Shown in pieces: positions 10,058 through 19,117 of a stretch of DNA of 64,000 nucleotides. Origin of the DNA: Desulfovibrio sp. DV (GTDB lineage Bacteria; Desulfobacterota; Desulfovibrionia; Desulfovibrionales; Desulfovibrionaceae); the NCBI RefSeq assembly GCF_001936595.1, contig NZ_MLBG01000006.1, positions 1-64,000 of the forward strand, written 5' to 3'. The notes beneath the pieces are model-generated. The model was not told where the DNA came from, did not search any database, and saw only the letters and a list, made by a program, of their open reading frames with translations. Numbering within the stretch: position 1 is the stretch's first letter; each line of letters opens with the position of its first letter. The position numbers and the translations under genes were made by a program.

Positions 10058-10681
10058 TCAGGCATTGGCGCACAGGCCATGCAAAAGCAGGTCGAGGAGC
10101 GCTCGCAGATCGTCCAGGATCGTGCCGCGGCCATCGTCTTCGTTCACGCGATGTTCAAGCAGTGATGGATACAGAAAGACAGCCAGCGCTTCATGAATGG
10201 TGATGGCCATCTTCGAGCCGTCCACTTTCCGGAATTCTCCGGCGGCCATTCCTTGCTCAAGAATGATGCAGAGGTAATCGCACATGCGGTAGCTGTGCTG
10301 TTTGACCACGGCCCAATGCTCGTCCATGGCCACGGCAACCATGTCGTAGAGCCGCTTTTCCTTGATAATGCTGCTTATAATAATGGTGTGGTAGGCAATG
10401 ACGAAACGGGTCAGCCGCTCGGTCGCTGTGCCTTCTTCGCCGGCGGCTGCCCAGCTTTTGACTTCGATGCTGTGCACCAACCGGTCGCAGATGGCTTCGT
10501 TTATGGCCGCCTTGGTGGGAAAATAGCGGTAGACGTTGGCCGGGCTCATGCCCAAGGCCTTGGCGATGTCGGCCACAGTGGTCTTGGCGTAGCCCACAGC
10601 CCGAAAGAGCTGTTCAGCCGTTTCGACAATGCCCTGTCTGGTCACTGCTGCATCAAGTTCCGAGGTCTTTTTCCGTCCCAC
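10058..10681 (-). CDS. TetR/AcrR family transcriptional regulator of the efflux operon
   Basis: 207 residues. An N-terminal TetR DNA-binding domain occupies about residues 14-62, with the signature ETAEQLFRAVGYAKTTVADIAKALGMSPANVYRYFPTK split over helix 1, the turn and the recognition helix. The C-terminal helical domain has no recognisable ligand motif; it would bind the inducer. As the first gene of the operon with the adaptor and permease, it probably represses its own promoter. A TTGACA promoter overlapped by an inverted AATGAT/ATCATT pair lies about 60-100 bases upstream, which fits autoregulation. Confidence 0.9.
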   Translation of the reverse strand: MGRKKTSELDAAVTRQGIVETAEQLFRAVGYAKTTVADIAKALGMSPANVYRYFPTKAAINEAICDRLVHSIEVKSWAAAGEEGTATERLTRFVIAYHTIIISSIIKEKRLYDMVAVAMDEHWAVVKQHSYRMCDYLCIILEQGMAAGEFRKVDGSKMAITIHEALAVFLYPSLLEHRVNEDDGRGTILDDLRALLDLLLHGLCANA

Positions 10682-10697
10682 GTGTATCCCTCAATAC

Positions 10698-10728
10698 AGG
10701 TCGCTCCCCGGCTCCGGAGGAGCGACCT
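10698..10728. repeat. Perfect 10-bp inverted repeat in the efflux operon leader
   Basis: AGGTCGCTCC (10698-10707) pairs exactly with GGAGCGACCT (10719-10728) around an 11-base loop, between the TetR promoter and its start codon. There is no T run on the minus strand, so it is not a classical terminator. It could be a leader hairpin or a second operator. Confidence 0.45.
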
Positions 10729-10740
10729 TGATTAAAATTG

Positions 10741-10777
10741 AATGATGTTTTTTATTGTTTATCATTTTATATGTCAA
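10741..10777 (-). promoter_or_regulatory. Candidate promoter and TetR operator of the efflux operon
   Basis: On the minus strand a perfect -35 TTGACA (10777-10772) is followed after 17 bases by TAAAAA (10754-10749). An inverted pair AATGAT (10741-10746) and ATCATT (10761-10766) brackets the -10, which would let a bound dimer block RNA polymerase. The promoter assignment is by pattern; the operator is inferred. Confidence 0.45.
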
Positions 10778-11033
10778 GCACGATCTCGCAGAGATACAAT
10801 AACTCACTGTAATTATATCCTTTAAGCAACAAAAAAGGCAGACGCGAAGGCGACGAGATCCGGCAAACGGCCCCGTGACAACCCTAAAGCCCCCCTGCCG
10901 GGCGGTGAAAATTGCCGGCCAGGAACGAAAAGAGGACACCGACCCGCTCAAATAGCGTATGCTCGTGCCATTGGCATAAACGAATTTCGACAACACGACA
11001 TCCGGGCAGCTGCCCCAAAAAGGAGAAACAGCC

Positions 11034-12227
11034 ATGCGTTTTACGATCACCGACGCTGTGACCTGGGTGGGCAAACGGGACTGGGAGTTGCGCCGTTTCC
11101 ACGGCGAGGAATACTCCACGCATCACGGCTCCACCTACAATTCCTATCTGGTGCAGGACGAAAGGACAGCCCTGGTCGAGACGGTCTGGGCCCCCTTTGC
11201 CGGCGAATTCATCGAGCACCTCAAGACCGTGGTTGACCTCGAACGCATCGACTACGTCATCGCCAACCATGCCGAGAGCGACCACAGCGGAGGCCTGCCG
11301 CAACTCATGCGGCACATCCCCGACGTCCCGGTCTACTGCACGGCCAACGGGGTCAAATCCCTCAAAGGGCACTACCACCAGGACTGGAACTTCCAGGTGG
11401 TCAAGACCGGCCAGCGCCTGAGCCTGGGGAGCCGCGAGCTGATTTTCATTGAAGCGCCGATGCTGCACTGGCCGGACACCATGTTCTGCTATCTGACCGG
11501 CGACGACATCCTGTTTAGCAACGACGCCTTTGGGCATCACCTGGCTTCGGAAGGCATGTACAACGATCTGGTTGACCCCTGCAGCCTCATGGAGGAATGC
11601 ATCAAATATTACGCCAACATTCTCACGCCCTTCAGCGCCCTGGTGAAGCGCAAGATCGAGGAGTTTGCCGGCCTCGGCCTGCCGCTCAAGCTGATCTGCC
11701 CAAGCCACGGCACCATCTGGCGCGACAACCCCATGCAGATTGTGACCAAATATCTGGAATGGGCCGGCGATTACCAGGAGCAGCAGGCGACCATCGTCTA
11801 CGACACCATGTGGAACGGCACCCGGCGCATGGCCGAGGCCATTGCCGAAGGCTTGAACCAGGCCGATCCGAGCCTCACGGTCAAGCTCTTTAACGCCGCC
11901 AAAGGCGACAAGAACGACATCGTGACGGAGGTCTTTCGTTCCAAGGCCGTGCTCGTGGGCTCGCCGACCATCAACCGGGGCTATCTGTCGTCCCTGGGCG
12001 GCTTCCTGGAGATGGTGCGCGGTCTGGGCTTCAAGAAAAAGAAGGCCGCGGCCTTCGGCGCCTATGGCTGGAGCGGCGAGTCAGTGAAGCTTTTGACCGC
12101 GCAACTCAAAGAGTGCGGCTTCGAGGTGCCTTCGGACGGCATCCGGGCCCTGTGGAATCCCGACGGCGATGCCTTGGAGCAGTGCCGGACCTTTGGCCGC
12201 GAATTCGGCCAGGGGCTGGCGGGCTGA
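11034..12227 (+). CDS. FprA-type flavodiiron protein (rubredoxin:oxygen/NO oxidoreductase-like)
   Basis: 397 residues, matching D. gigas ROO in length and layout: an N-terminal metallo-beta-lactamase-like diiron domain and a C-terminal flavodoxin domain (from about 253). The diiron ligands are all present: His79, Glu81, Asp83 in NHAESDHSGG, His145 in MLHWPD, Asp164 in FSNDAFG and His225 in CPSHGTIW. The FMN-binding loop is YDTMWNGTRRM. These cytoplasmic enzymes reduce O2 to water or NO to N2O with electrons from rubredoxin. No rubredoxin gene is adjacent. Start ATG has AAAGGAGA upstream; the gene is monocistronic and ends at a strong terminator. It could be an O2- or NO-preferring member; sequence alone does not decide. 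Confidence 0.93.
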   Translation: MRFTITDAVTWVGKRDWELRRFHGEEYSTHHGSTYNSYLVQDERTALVETVWAPFAGEFIEHLKTVVDLERIDYVIANHAESDHSGGLPQLMRHIPDVPVYCTANGVKSLKGHYHQDWNFQVVKTGQRLSLGSRELIFIEAPMLHWPDTMFCYLTGDDILFSNDAFGHHLASEGMYNDLVDPCSLMEECIKYYANILTPFSALVKRKIEEFAGLGLPLKLICPSHGTIWRDNPMQIVTKYLEWAGDYQEQQATIVYDTMWNGTRRMAEAIAEGLNQADPSLTVKLFNAAKGDKNDIVTEVFRSKAVLVGSPTINRGYLSSLGGFLEMVRGLGFKKKKAAAFGAYGWSGESVKLLTAQLKECGFEVPSDGIRALWNPDGDALEQCRTFGREFGQGLAG

Positions 12228-12399
12228 CGCCCGGCGGCGGTTCGGGGACAGGCAACGCCGCACCGGCCTGAAGCGGCCGCGCCCCCTGCCCCGGCCGCCA
12301 GGCAGCCAGGCCGCTCCAGGCGGCCGGCCCGGCCGGCCAAAGTCTCGTCTTCCCGCCGGGCCTGGCCAAGGGATGATCGAGCCCGGTGATCCCCACGAA

Positions 12400-12441
12400 A
12401 CAAGGGGTTCGGCCAACGTGACCGAACCCCTTGTCTTTTTT
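12400..12441 (+). terminator. Rho-independent terminator of the flavodiiron gene
   Basis: A perfect 13-bp stem (12400-12412 with 12422-12434), 9-base loop and six T residues at 12436-12441. It closely resembles the terminator at 192-224 in arm and loop sequence. The next 250 bases up to 12693 hold no gene I can support. Confidence 0.92.
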
Positions 12442-12693
12442 ACGTGATGCGCCGGGCGGGATGTAAACCTGCGGCGTCTGCTTCGATGACGGCTTGTTGG
12501 TGCAGCAAGCGATCATTCGGGGCTTGCGCGTCAGCGCGGCAAGAGAACGCGTCCCCCCATTGCATCTTGAAAAAATAATCATTCTGGCAGAGGTAGAAAC
12601 AATTGGAGCAAGCATGTGTCCGAAGGCCTTGGCAAAGTCGTGTCTGAAAACTAGGTTCACTCCTCGCGCCGCAGCAGGGGGGAGGCCGCGCGC

Positions 12694-14658
12694 ATGATGG
12701 CGGCTCGACACACACGGCTCTTGGCCAGCCTGATGCTTGTGCTGCTCTTGCCCTGCCTGGGCTGTGCCCGACAGGACGGCAGCGCGGCGCAGGTCAAGCA
12801 AGGCGAGATAGACCTCTCCGGCTGGGATGCGGGCAGAGACGGGCCGATCGCCCTGGACGGGCAGTGGGAGTTTTATTGGGACCGGCTGCTTGCTCCCGAG
12901 GATTTTCGATCAGACTCCGGTCTTCCGGAAAAATCCGGCTACCTGAACGTTCCGGGTTCCTGGAAAGGATATCCGCTTGACGGTCAGCCCCTGCCCGGCC
13001 GGGGGCAGGCCACCTTTCGCCTGCGCCTGTTGCCAGGGCCCGGCGTCCGCCAGTTGGCCCTGCGGCTTTTCGCCATCCACGACGCCTACCAGCTGTGGGC
13101 CAACGGACAGCGCGTCGCCGCAAGCGGCTTGGTCGGGCGAAGCGCCGCGACTGAAATCCCACACCGCTCCCTGGTCCTGGCCAAGATCGAGTGCCGCGGG
13201 ACGCCAGTGGACCTGGTGCTGCAGGTCTCCAACCACACCTTTCGCCGGGGCGGCCTGCTGCATCCGATCCAACTGGGCCAGCCGGAGGAGTTGGAACGGG
13301 CACATATCCGCGTATGGGCCTGGGCCATGCTTTTCACCGGCAGCCTGCTCGTCATGGCCATCTACCATTTCTCCCTCTATTTCCTGAGAAAAAAAGATAT
13401 TTCCACCCTCTATTTCGGCTTGGGCTGCATCGTCATCATTTGCGCCTATGACACATTGGACTCTTCCGATTGGCTGGTAACCCTGTTTTTCCCGCAAACC
13501 GATCCGGATATCGTCGCCAGGGTCTGCCTCTGTTCCATGGCCGTCCTCGGCTCGGTGCTCTATAGATTCTACAAATCTCTTTATCCAAAAGAATTTATTC
13601 AGACAATACAATACGTCTATGACTTGAGAAGCATCGTATTCGTCTTCATAATCACGACGCAATCCCAGCCCTTCATATATGATGCGGTATCGTGGCTCGC
13701 CATAATAACATTCCCTCTCACTTTTTGTTTTTTCATCCTGTTGGCGCTTTGCCTGCGGCATGGTCGCGACGGAGCCCTCATCCTCCTCTTGGGCTACCTT
13801 ATCCTCTCGGCGACCTCCCTCAACGACATTTACTGGCATTTCTTCAGCAGCAACGGCTTGACCCTCCTGCCCGTGGGCCTGCTCGCCTTCGTCCTGTCCC
13901 AGGCATTGGCCATGGCCCAGCGTTTTTCCAACGCCTTTACAGCCGTGGAAAACCTGTCATCGGTCTTGCGAACGGAAATGGACGAACGCACCCGGTTGGA
14001 GCGAGAAATCGTCAATGTCAGCGAGGAGGAACGGCGGCGTCTGAGCCACGATCTGCACGACGGCCTGTGCCAGCAACTGGTCGGCACCCGGATGCGCTGT
14101 GCAACCCTGGCGCGCCGCCCCATCACGGAACAAGACGTGGCTGCGGAAGTCGCGGAGATTGCCGTGTTGGTCAATGATTCGGTCAGCCAAGCCTATGACC
14201 TCTCCCGAGGGCTTTGGCCGGTCGAACGCACCCCCGGAGAAATCGGGGCGTCCCTGGCCGAACTGGCGCGGCGCATGGCTCGGGTGAGCGGGGTCGACAT
14301 CGAGTATTCCCAGAATCTGGCCTGTGCCTGCTGCTGCAACAACCATCTCGTCCAGCTTTTTCGCATTGCCCAGGAAGCAGTGGCCAACGCCGTCAAACAT
14401 GCCCGGCCGGGATGCATCGACATCGCTCTCCACTGCGGCCCGGACCGCCGACTTGTCCTCACGGTGCGCGATGACGGCATCGGCCGACAGGCGGTGGCTG
14501 CATCCCCGGGAGGGCTCGGCTTGCGCATTATGGCCTATCGGGCGAGCATGATCCAGGCGACGCTTTCCATAGACGACTTCGCAGGGGGCGGGACCAGGGT
14601 GGTCTGTTCCCTTGCCTGCACAGTGGCCGGAACAACGCAGGAGGATGCTGATGGATAA
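12694..14658 (+). CDS. 7TMR-DISM histidine kinase (NarX/DesK-type HisKA_3)
   Basis: 654 residues. A lipoprotein-like signal (LPCLGC, Cys24) precedes a periplasmic beta-rich domain (about 35-205) resembling the 7TMR-DISM extracellular domain, which may bind carbohydrate. Seven hydrophobic segments follow (about 208-415), then a coiled linker, a HisKA_3 dimerisation helix with phospho-acceptor His452 in SEEERRRLSHDLHDGL, and a HATPase domain with N box NAVKHA and the DDGIGR G box. Between kinase helices lies an unusual Cys544-Ala-Cys-Cys-Cys548 cluster. The partner regulator follows with an 8-base overlap. The signal is unknown. Confidence 0.88.
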   Translation: MMAARHTRLLASLMLVLLLPCLGCARQDGSAAQVKQGEIDLSGWDAGRDGPIALDGQWEFYWDRLLAPEDFRSDSGLPEKSGYLNVPGSWKGYPLDGQPLPGRGQATFRLRLLPGPGVRQLALRLFAIHDAYQLWANGQRVAASGLVGRSAATEIPHRSLVLAKIECRGTPVDLVLQVSNHTFRRGGLLHPIQLGQPEELERAHIRVWAWAMLFTGSLLVMAIYHFSLYFLRKKDISTLYFGLGCIVIICAYDTLDSSDWLVTLFFPQTDPDIVARVCLCSMAVLGSVLYRFYKSLYPKEFIQTIQYVYDLRSIVFVFIITTQSQPFIYDAVSWLAIITFPLTFCFFILLALCLRHGRDGALILLLGYLILSATSLNDIYWHFFSSNGLTLLPVGLLAFVLSQALAMAQRFSNAFTAVENLSSVLRTEMDERTRLEREIVNVSEEERRRLSHDLHDGLCQQLVGTRMRCATLARRPITEQDVAAEVAEIAVLVNDSVSQAYDLSRGLWPVERTPGEIGASLAELARRMARVSGVDIEYSQNLACACCCNNHLVQLFRIAQEAVANAVKHARPGCIDIALHCGPDRRLVLTVRDDGIGRQAVAASPGGLGLRIMAYRASMIQATLSIDDFAGGGTRVVCSLACTVAGTTQEDADG

Positions 14659-15286
14659 GATTGCACCATCCGGACGTCGCGTCTTTCTGGTTGACGACCA
14701 TCCGGTCATGCGAAACGGCCTCTCGCTGCTGCTGACGCAAAGCGGCCATACCGTTTGCGGCGTGGCCGGCAACCGGACGGAACTGCTGGCCCGCATCGAC
14801 GGGGCCGGGGCTGCCGTGGCGCTGGTGGACCTTTCCCTGGCCGAGGAATCCGGGCTGGACCTGATCGACGACCTGGCAGCCCGAGGCGTCCCGACGCTCA
14901 TCTACTCCATGCACGAGGATGGCAAATCCATAGAGCGGGCCTTCTCCCGGGGGACGAGGGGCTATGTCACCAAGCGCGAGGTCGAGGACGTCCTGCTCGA
15001 GGCCGTCGAAGCGGTTGCCGCCGGGCGGCGTTACACCAGTCCCGAGGTCATGCGCAGCTTGGCCAACCGGGTTCTCGCGCCGGACGACAGCGGGGAGCCC
15101 ACCTTGAGCCAACGCGAGGAACAGATATTGGCCGGGCTCGGACGCGGTGAAACGACCGCCGAAATGGGCAGGGAGCTCAACATCAGTTTTCACACCGTGG
15201 AGACGTATTACGGCCGCCTGCTCCGCAAACTCGGACTTTCCAGCATGAACGAACTGCGCAAGCTCGCCATCCGGCGGCGCGGCTGA
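14651..15286 (+). CDS. NarL/FixJ-type response regulator
   Basis: 211 residues. Receiver domain: acidic pair in VFLVDDHPVMRNG, phospho-acceptor Asp60 in ALVDLSL, Ser in YSMHEDG and Lys in YVTKREV. The LuxR-type helix-turn-helix is C-terminal (LSQREEQILAGLGRGETTAE then the recognition helix ISFHTVETYYGRLLRKLG). The start at 14651 was chosen because AGGAGG lies just upstream and the gene overlaps the kinase stop by 8 bases, giving coupled expression. It should be phosphorylated by the kinase encoded upstream. Targets are unknown, but the next transcription unit is the Tad/Flp locus, so control of that locus is a reasonable guess. Confidence 0.9.
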   Translation: MDKIAPSGRRVFLVDDHPVMRNGLSLLLTQSGHTVCGVAGNRTELLARIDGAGAAVALVDLSLAEESGLDLIDDLAARGVPTLIYSMHEDGKSIERAFSRGTRGYVTKREVEDVLLEAVEAVAAGRRYTSPEVMRSLANRVLAPDDSGEPTLSQREEQILAGLGRGETTAEMGRELNISFHTVETYYGRLLRKLGLSSMNELRKLAIRRRG

Positions 15287-15311
15287 CCGACCCGGTCTTT
15301 TCCTGACCTTG

Positions 15312-15356
15312 CAAGGCCCGGCCGGGAATGCCTCCGACCGGGCCTGTCATTTTTTG
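15312..15356 (+). terminator. Rho-independent terminator of the two-component operon
   Basis: GGCCCGG/CCGGGCC-type stem (15315-15325 with 15334-15344, one C/A mismatch) followed by a T run at 15350-15355. It separates the two-component genes from the kinase that opens the Tad locus. No gene seen between here and 15589. Confidence 0.75.
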
Positions 15357-15589
15357 GCCGCCGTTGCGGTGCCGCTCCACCCGGCCGGATGCGGCCGGGC
15401 CGTCCCCGGATTCCGCTACGCAAAAATCACGGGAATACCTGACAAGCCTTTGGGTCTTTTCGCGCTATATCCCCACTGTAAGCATGAAAGCCCAGTCAAT
15501 GGGGCCAAAACGGTCTCCATGGACAGCTTCGCTGCGGCCGCTTGAGGCCGTCGCCTGGGCAGTTGTGGTTGTCGTCCGGGGGAAACGCT

Positions 15590-17547
15590 TTGGAATACCT
15601 TGAGGGCTATGTCATCCAGGAGAAAATCGGCGAGGGAGGCATGGGGCAGGTCTACCGTGCCCTCCATCGCCGGTTGGATCGTCAGGTTGCCATCAAGCGC
15701 TTGGCCCCCCAACTCTCGCACAACCAGGACATGCTCAAGCGTTTTCTCCAGGAAGCGCGCCTGCAGGCCCGGTTGCCCCACCCCAACGTGGTCAGCATTT
15801 TCGACCTCATCGAGAACGAACAGGGCGTGTTCCTCGTCATGGAATATGTCGAAGGCCAGACCGCCAAAGCCATGCTCGAGGGACGGGAACGGCTCACCCT
15901 GCCCGAGACGTTCGCGATCGCCGAGGGCGTCTTAAACGGTCTGGCCTTCATGCACAAAAACGGCGTTGTCCACCGGGACATCAAGCCGAGCAATATCATG
16001 GTGTCCAAGGATGGCCTGGTCAAGGTCACGGACTTTGGCATCGCCAGGCTGGTGGACGAGGAAAGCGGGCTGACCCGCTTTGGCGGCGGCATCGGCACCC
16101 TGCATTACATGGCCCCGGAACTCATCCGCGCCGGCACGGTCAGCTTTTCCGTCGATATCTACAGCCTGGGCGCGACGTTGCACGAACTGCTTTCCGGTTC
16201 CCCCCCTTTGTCGGGAACACCGATCTGGAAATCATGATGGGGCATCTGGAAAAAGAGCCCCTGCCGCTTCCCTGGCTTCCCGATGACGCGGCCGGCCAGG
16301 AGTGCCGCAATCTCATTGCCAGGGCCCTGGCCAAAACGCCGCAAGACCGTTTCCCAAGCGCCGAGAGCTTCCTGGAGGACGTGCGCCGCATCCGGGCCAT
16401 GCTCCCGCCCCTTTCCCAATGGCCGGTGGCCAATCCCGCGATGGCCCGGGCCGGGGACGGGCCGGGCGTCAGCGCGGTTTGCGCCGTCACCCCGGCCGGC
16501 ATCGACGCGACGTCCCCGGGACAGCCCGCCTGGGCCAATGACCCAGCCCAAACCGCCGTGCCGCCGGCCCCTGCCGGGGACACGACACAGGCCGCGCCGC
16601 ATTCGGCCATCGCGGCCAAAGACCCGGCAAGCCCCGCCCCAGAGGAACACGCGGCCACCGACGAATCAATCCATGACCAGGAAGGCACCGGCCCGCGCCA
16701 GCCTCACCCGGCCTCCCTGCGCCGTCGAGGCAGGCGCAAGGGCCTGCTGCCCGGCATCGGCCTGGCCATGGTCCTTGGGCTGGGGGGGTACTTGGTCCTC
16801 GTATCCGTGGGGAAAACACCGCCCGCCCCCGTGGCGACGCAACCAGCCGCTTTCGGTGGAGAAACTTCGCCACAATCTCCCGCTGCCCCAGCCCGTGCCG
16901 AGGCGGATGCCCTCACGGCGCAGGAGCCGGCGCAACCGTCCCAGGCCGCTCCCGGGCCGCCAAAGGGGATACTGGCCGGGCAGTCGCAGCCAGACGCGGC
17001 GACTCCGCCCGAACCGGCGGTCAAAGCGCCTGCCCCAACGGCCACGGCCGGGGAGGCTCCGACGCCGGAGGCCTCCGCCACCCAGGCCGCGCCGCCAGCC
17101 ACAACGCCCGAGGCCAGGCAGGTCCGGCAGGGTTCCGGGCCCGAGCCGCAACCGGCCCCGGCCTCGCCGGCTCCTGACGCGGCGGCAAACCAAATTCCTG
17201 CGGCCACACCTGCGATGCCGCAGGAGCAAAAGCCAGCCAAACCGCAAGCGCTTTATATCACTGTCGATGATGCCCGGCTTCGTGAACAGCCGAGCGACAC
17301 GGCCGAGGTTCTGACGCGTCTGAACAAGGGGACGCGCGTGACCGCGCTCGCCCAAAATGGCGACTGGATACAGATTTCCGAGCCCGGGGGGCGCACCGGG
17401 TTTGTCAGCGCCGCGCTGACCGCGACCAGCGCGCCGTCGCCCCCGCCCCCTGCGGTGGCGGCACGACCGGCGGCCAAGCAGGCCGCCCCGCGCCCTGCCG
17501 TCAAACCCGACGCGCCCCCCCAATCCGGGTGGCGCATCATCAAATGA
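15590..17547 (+). pseudogene. PknB-type Ser/Thr protein kinase with SH3b domain, frameshifted
   Basis: A eukaryotic-type kinase read in two frames. The first piece (TTG start at 15590 behind GGGGGAAA, frame running to 16237) has the Gly loop GEGGMGQVY, VAIKRL lysine, HRDIKPSN catalytic loop, DFG and APE. After a run of seven C at 16200-16206 the homology continues in the -1 frame (open to 17547), giving PFVGNTDLEIMMGHLEKEPLPLPW and the end of the kinase fold. Then come an Ala/Pro-rich linker, one TM segment (LLPGIGLAMVLGLGGYLVLV), a long Pro/Ala region and a C-terminal SH3b domain (ITVDDARLREQPSDTAEV onward). One missing C would explain the break; sequencing error, true mutation or slippage are all possible. 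It opens the Tad operon and probably phosphorylates the FHA proteins downstream. Confidence 0.82.
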
Positions 17548-17594
17548 GCCTGCCCGCCATGAAATGGACGTGCCTTCGTCGGAGGAAGCGACCC

Positions 17595-18119
17595 ATGAAA
17601 CGACAGACCATGACGCTCTTTTTCCTGCTGTGCCTGACCGCGGTTTCCTGCGCGCCCAAGCCGGTGCCGCCCGACAGTGGGTTACAGCCCAAGGCGGGCA
17701 GCCGGCTTGTGACTGCGGCCGATGCGGTCTTTGCGTCCCTGGACTGCGCCCAAAAGCCGCTCCCCTTCATCCTTTTGGAGCAGAATACCTTGGCCCCGAA
17801 TCCGGCCAAACCCGGAACCCAATTGCTCCATCATATTGTCTACGCCTTTTGCCCGGCCGCCGGGGACAAGGCCGACACCGGTCTCCTGACGCGCTCCCTC
17901 TCTTTCAACGGCAAACAGGTCTTTTCCGACGCGACCCCGGACTTCACCCTGACCCCCGGCCGGGTGGCCGTGGACGCCGTGATCACCGTTCCGCCGGAGG
18001 CTTTGCCCGGGAAGTACGTCTATGCCGTCGAATACGTGAGCAACGCCGAGGCGCGCAAACGCAAGCTGGCCCGGACCTTGACCCTGGACGAAAAGCTCGA
18101 ACTCGTCCTGGTCAAATAG
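17595..18119 (+). CDS. Small lipoprotein of the Tad locus
   Basis: 174 residues with a lipoprotein signal (LLCLTAVSC, Cys19). The rest is a compact, probably beta-rich domain with no family I recognise; PGKYVYAVEYVSN near the end suggests an immunoglobulin-like strand pattern. Start 17595 follows GGAGGAAG; an earlier in-frame ATG lacks a good site and would spoil the signal peptide. It lies 47 bases after the kinase and before the pilin genes, so it may be the pilotin or periplasmic accessory of this Tad-type machine (as TadD/RcpB can be elsewhere). That role is inferred from position only. Confidence 0.72.
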   Translation: MKRQTMTLFFLLCLTAVSCAPKPVPPDSGLQPKAGSRLVTAADAVFASLDCAQKPLPFILLEQNTLAPNPAKPGTQLLHHIVYAFCPAAGDKADTGLLTRSLSFNGKQVFSDATPDFTLTPGRVAVDAVITVPPEALPGKYVYAVEYVSNAEARKRKLARTLTLDEKLELVLVK

Positions 18120-18132
18120 GGAGCGTCTCCCC

Positions 18133-18378
18133 TTGCAGCGTTTCCATTGGTTCACGGCCCCGGCAAGGCGGCTGCTCGCGCACCGGGTGCCCACGGGCTG
18201 CCTGCGCCGCCTCTCCCGATTGGCCGCGTCGCAAGACGGGGCCATCACGGTGGAATACGGCCTGGTCATGCTGATCGCGGCAGCCATCCTTTACGGGGTC
18301 GAGGATTCCATATTCCGCCCCATGGCCAAAGATATATTGAACAATTTCATGAATTTCATCGCCAAACCCTATCCATGA
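18133..18378 (+). CDS. flp: Flp-type major pilin 1
   Basis: 81 residues. The Flp signature DGAITVEYGLVM is present: prepilin peptidase would cut after Gly (G^AITVEY, with Glu+5 and Tyr+6), leaving a mature pilin of about 40 residues with one hydrophobic helix. The leader is long and basic (about 40 residues). The start is a TTG at 18133, 13 bases after the lipoprotein stop, preceded by GGGAG. It forms the Flp pilus fibre with the pilin encoded next. It differs from the second copy in its C-terminus (NFIAKPYP against a charged KKVRETAGV tail). Confidence 0.85.
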   Translation: MQRFHWFTAPARRLLAHRVPTGCLRRLSRLAASQDGAITVEYGLVMLIAAAILYGVEDSIFRPMAKDILNNFMNFIAKPYP

Positions 18379-18395
18379 CGCCAGGGAGCACACGC

Positions 18396-18626
18396 ATGAA
18401 ACGCCTCAATGACTTGGTCCTTGCCCTCGCCGTCAAGACCGACTGCGCCATCAATGGGTTCAAGCGCCGCACACGCGACGAGGACGGTGCGACCACGGTG
18501 GAATACGTCCTGCTCATCGCCGTCATCGTCATCGGCATCATCGCGGCCGCCACGTACATGTTCGATCCGCTCAAGGAATTCTTCAAGGACGTCGTCAAGA
18601 AGGTCCGGGAAACCGCCGGGGTATAA
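18396..18626 (+). CDS. flp: Flp-type major pilin 2
   Basis: 76 residues. The processing motif is DGATTVEYVLLIAVIVIG, cut after Gly to give the canonical Glu+5/Tyr+6 mature N-terminus, followed by a hydrophobic helix and a short Lys-rich tail (FFKDVVKKVRETAGV). Start 18396 has AGGGAG upstream; an alternative ATG at 18375 overlaps the previous stop. Having two tandem Flp genes is common in Tad loci; one may be the main subunit and the other a minor or conditionally used one. Confidence 0.88.
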   Translation: MKRLNDLVLALAVKTDCAINGFKRRTRDEDGATTVEYVLLIAVIVIGIIAAATYMFDPLKEFFKDVVKKVRETAGV

Positions 18627-18630
18627 CACG

Positions 18631-19113
18631 ATGCGCGGCACCACCCGAATCCTGCCTCCCATCCTCGCCCGGTGGAGCGACGCGCCGGCCCTGCGCCGGC
18701 CGGGGCGGCCGTGGCGCACCCGGCCCTGTCCGCCCGGGAGCCGGAAGCCTTTTGGCCGCAACGAGGCCGGGGCGGCGACCGTGGAATTCGCCTTCGCCCT
18801 CATGTTCATCCTGTTTCTGTTCGTGGCCTCCGTGAACATTTCGGAAATCTTCCTGGCCCATTCCCGGCTGCGCTACGCCACGTTCGTGGCCTCGCGGGTC
18901 CAGGCCGTGGGCGGTTCGGCCGAGGCGGCCGCTTCCGAAATCGACAAGGATTTCAGACTGAAAATCACGTCTGACACGGTCAGCGCCCAAAAGACCGTGG
19001 CCCTGCCCCAGGCCGTGGGCACGCTTTTTGGCACGGGGCAGTCCTTTACCATCAGCCACGCGGTCAAGACCTTCGTGGAACCCACCCCTTCCGGGGACAA
19101 CGCGGCGAAGTAG
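18631..19113 (+). CDS. tadE: TadE-like minor pilin
   Basis: 160 residues. After a basic, Pro-rich N-terminus, the pseudopilin motif AGAATVEFAFALMFILFLF appears (Glu+5 after the cleavable Gly), giving one TM helix and a small periplasmic domain. This matches the TadE family, minor pilins processed by the same peptidase as Flp. It starts 4 bases after the second Flp stop and is followed 4 bases later by the TadG-like gene, so expression is coupled. Confidence 0.82.
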   Translation: MRGTTRILPPILARWSDAPALRRPGRPWRTRPCPPGSRKPFGRNEAGAATVEFAFALMFILFLFVASVNISEIFLAHSRLRYATFVASRVQAVGGSAEAAASEIDKDFRLKITSDTVSAQKTVALPQAVGTLFGTGQSFTISHAVKTFVEPTPSGDNAAK

Positions 19114-19117
19114 GGCC

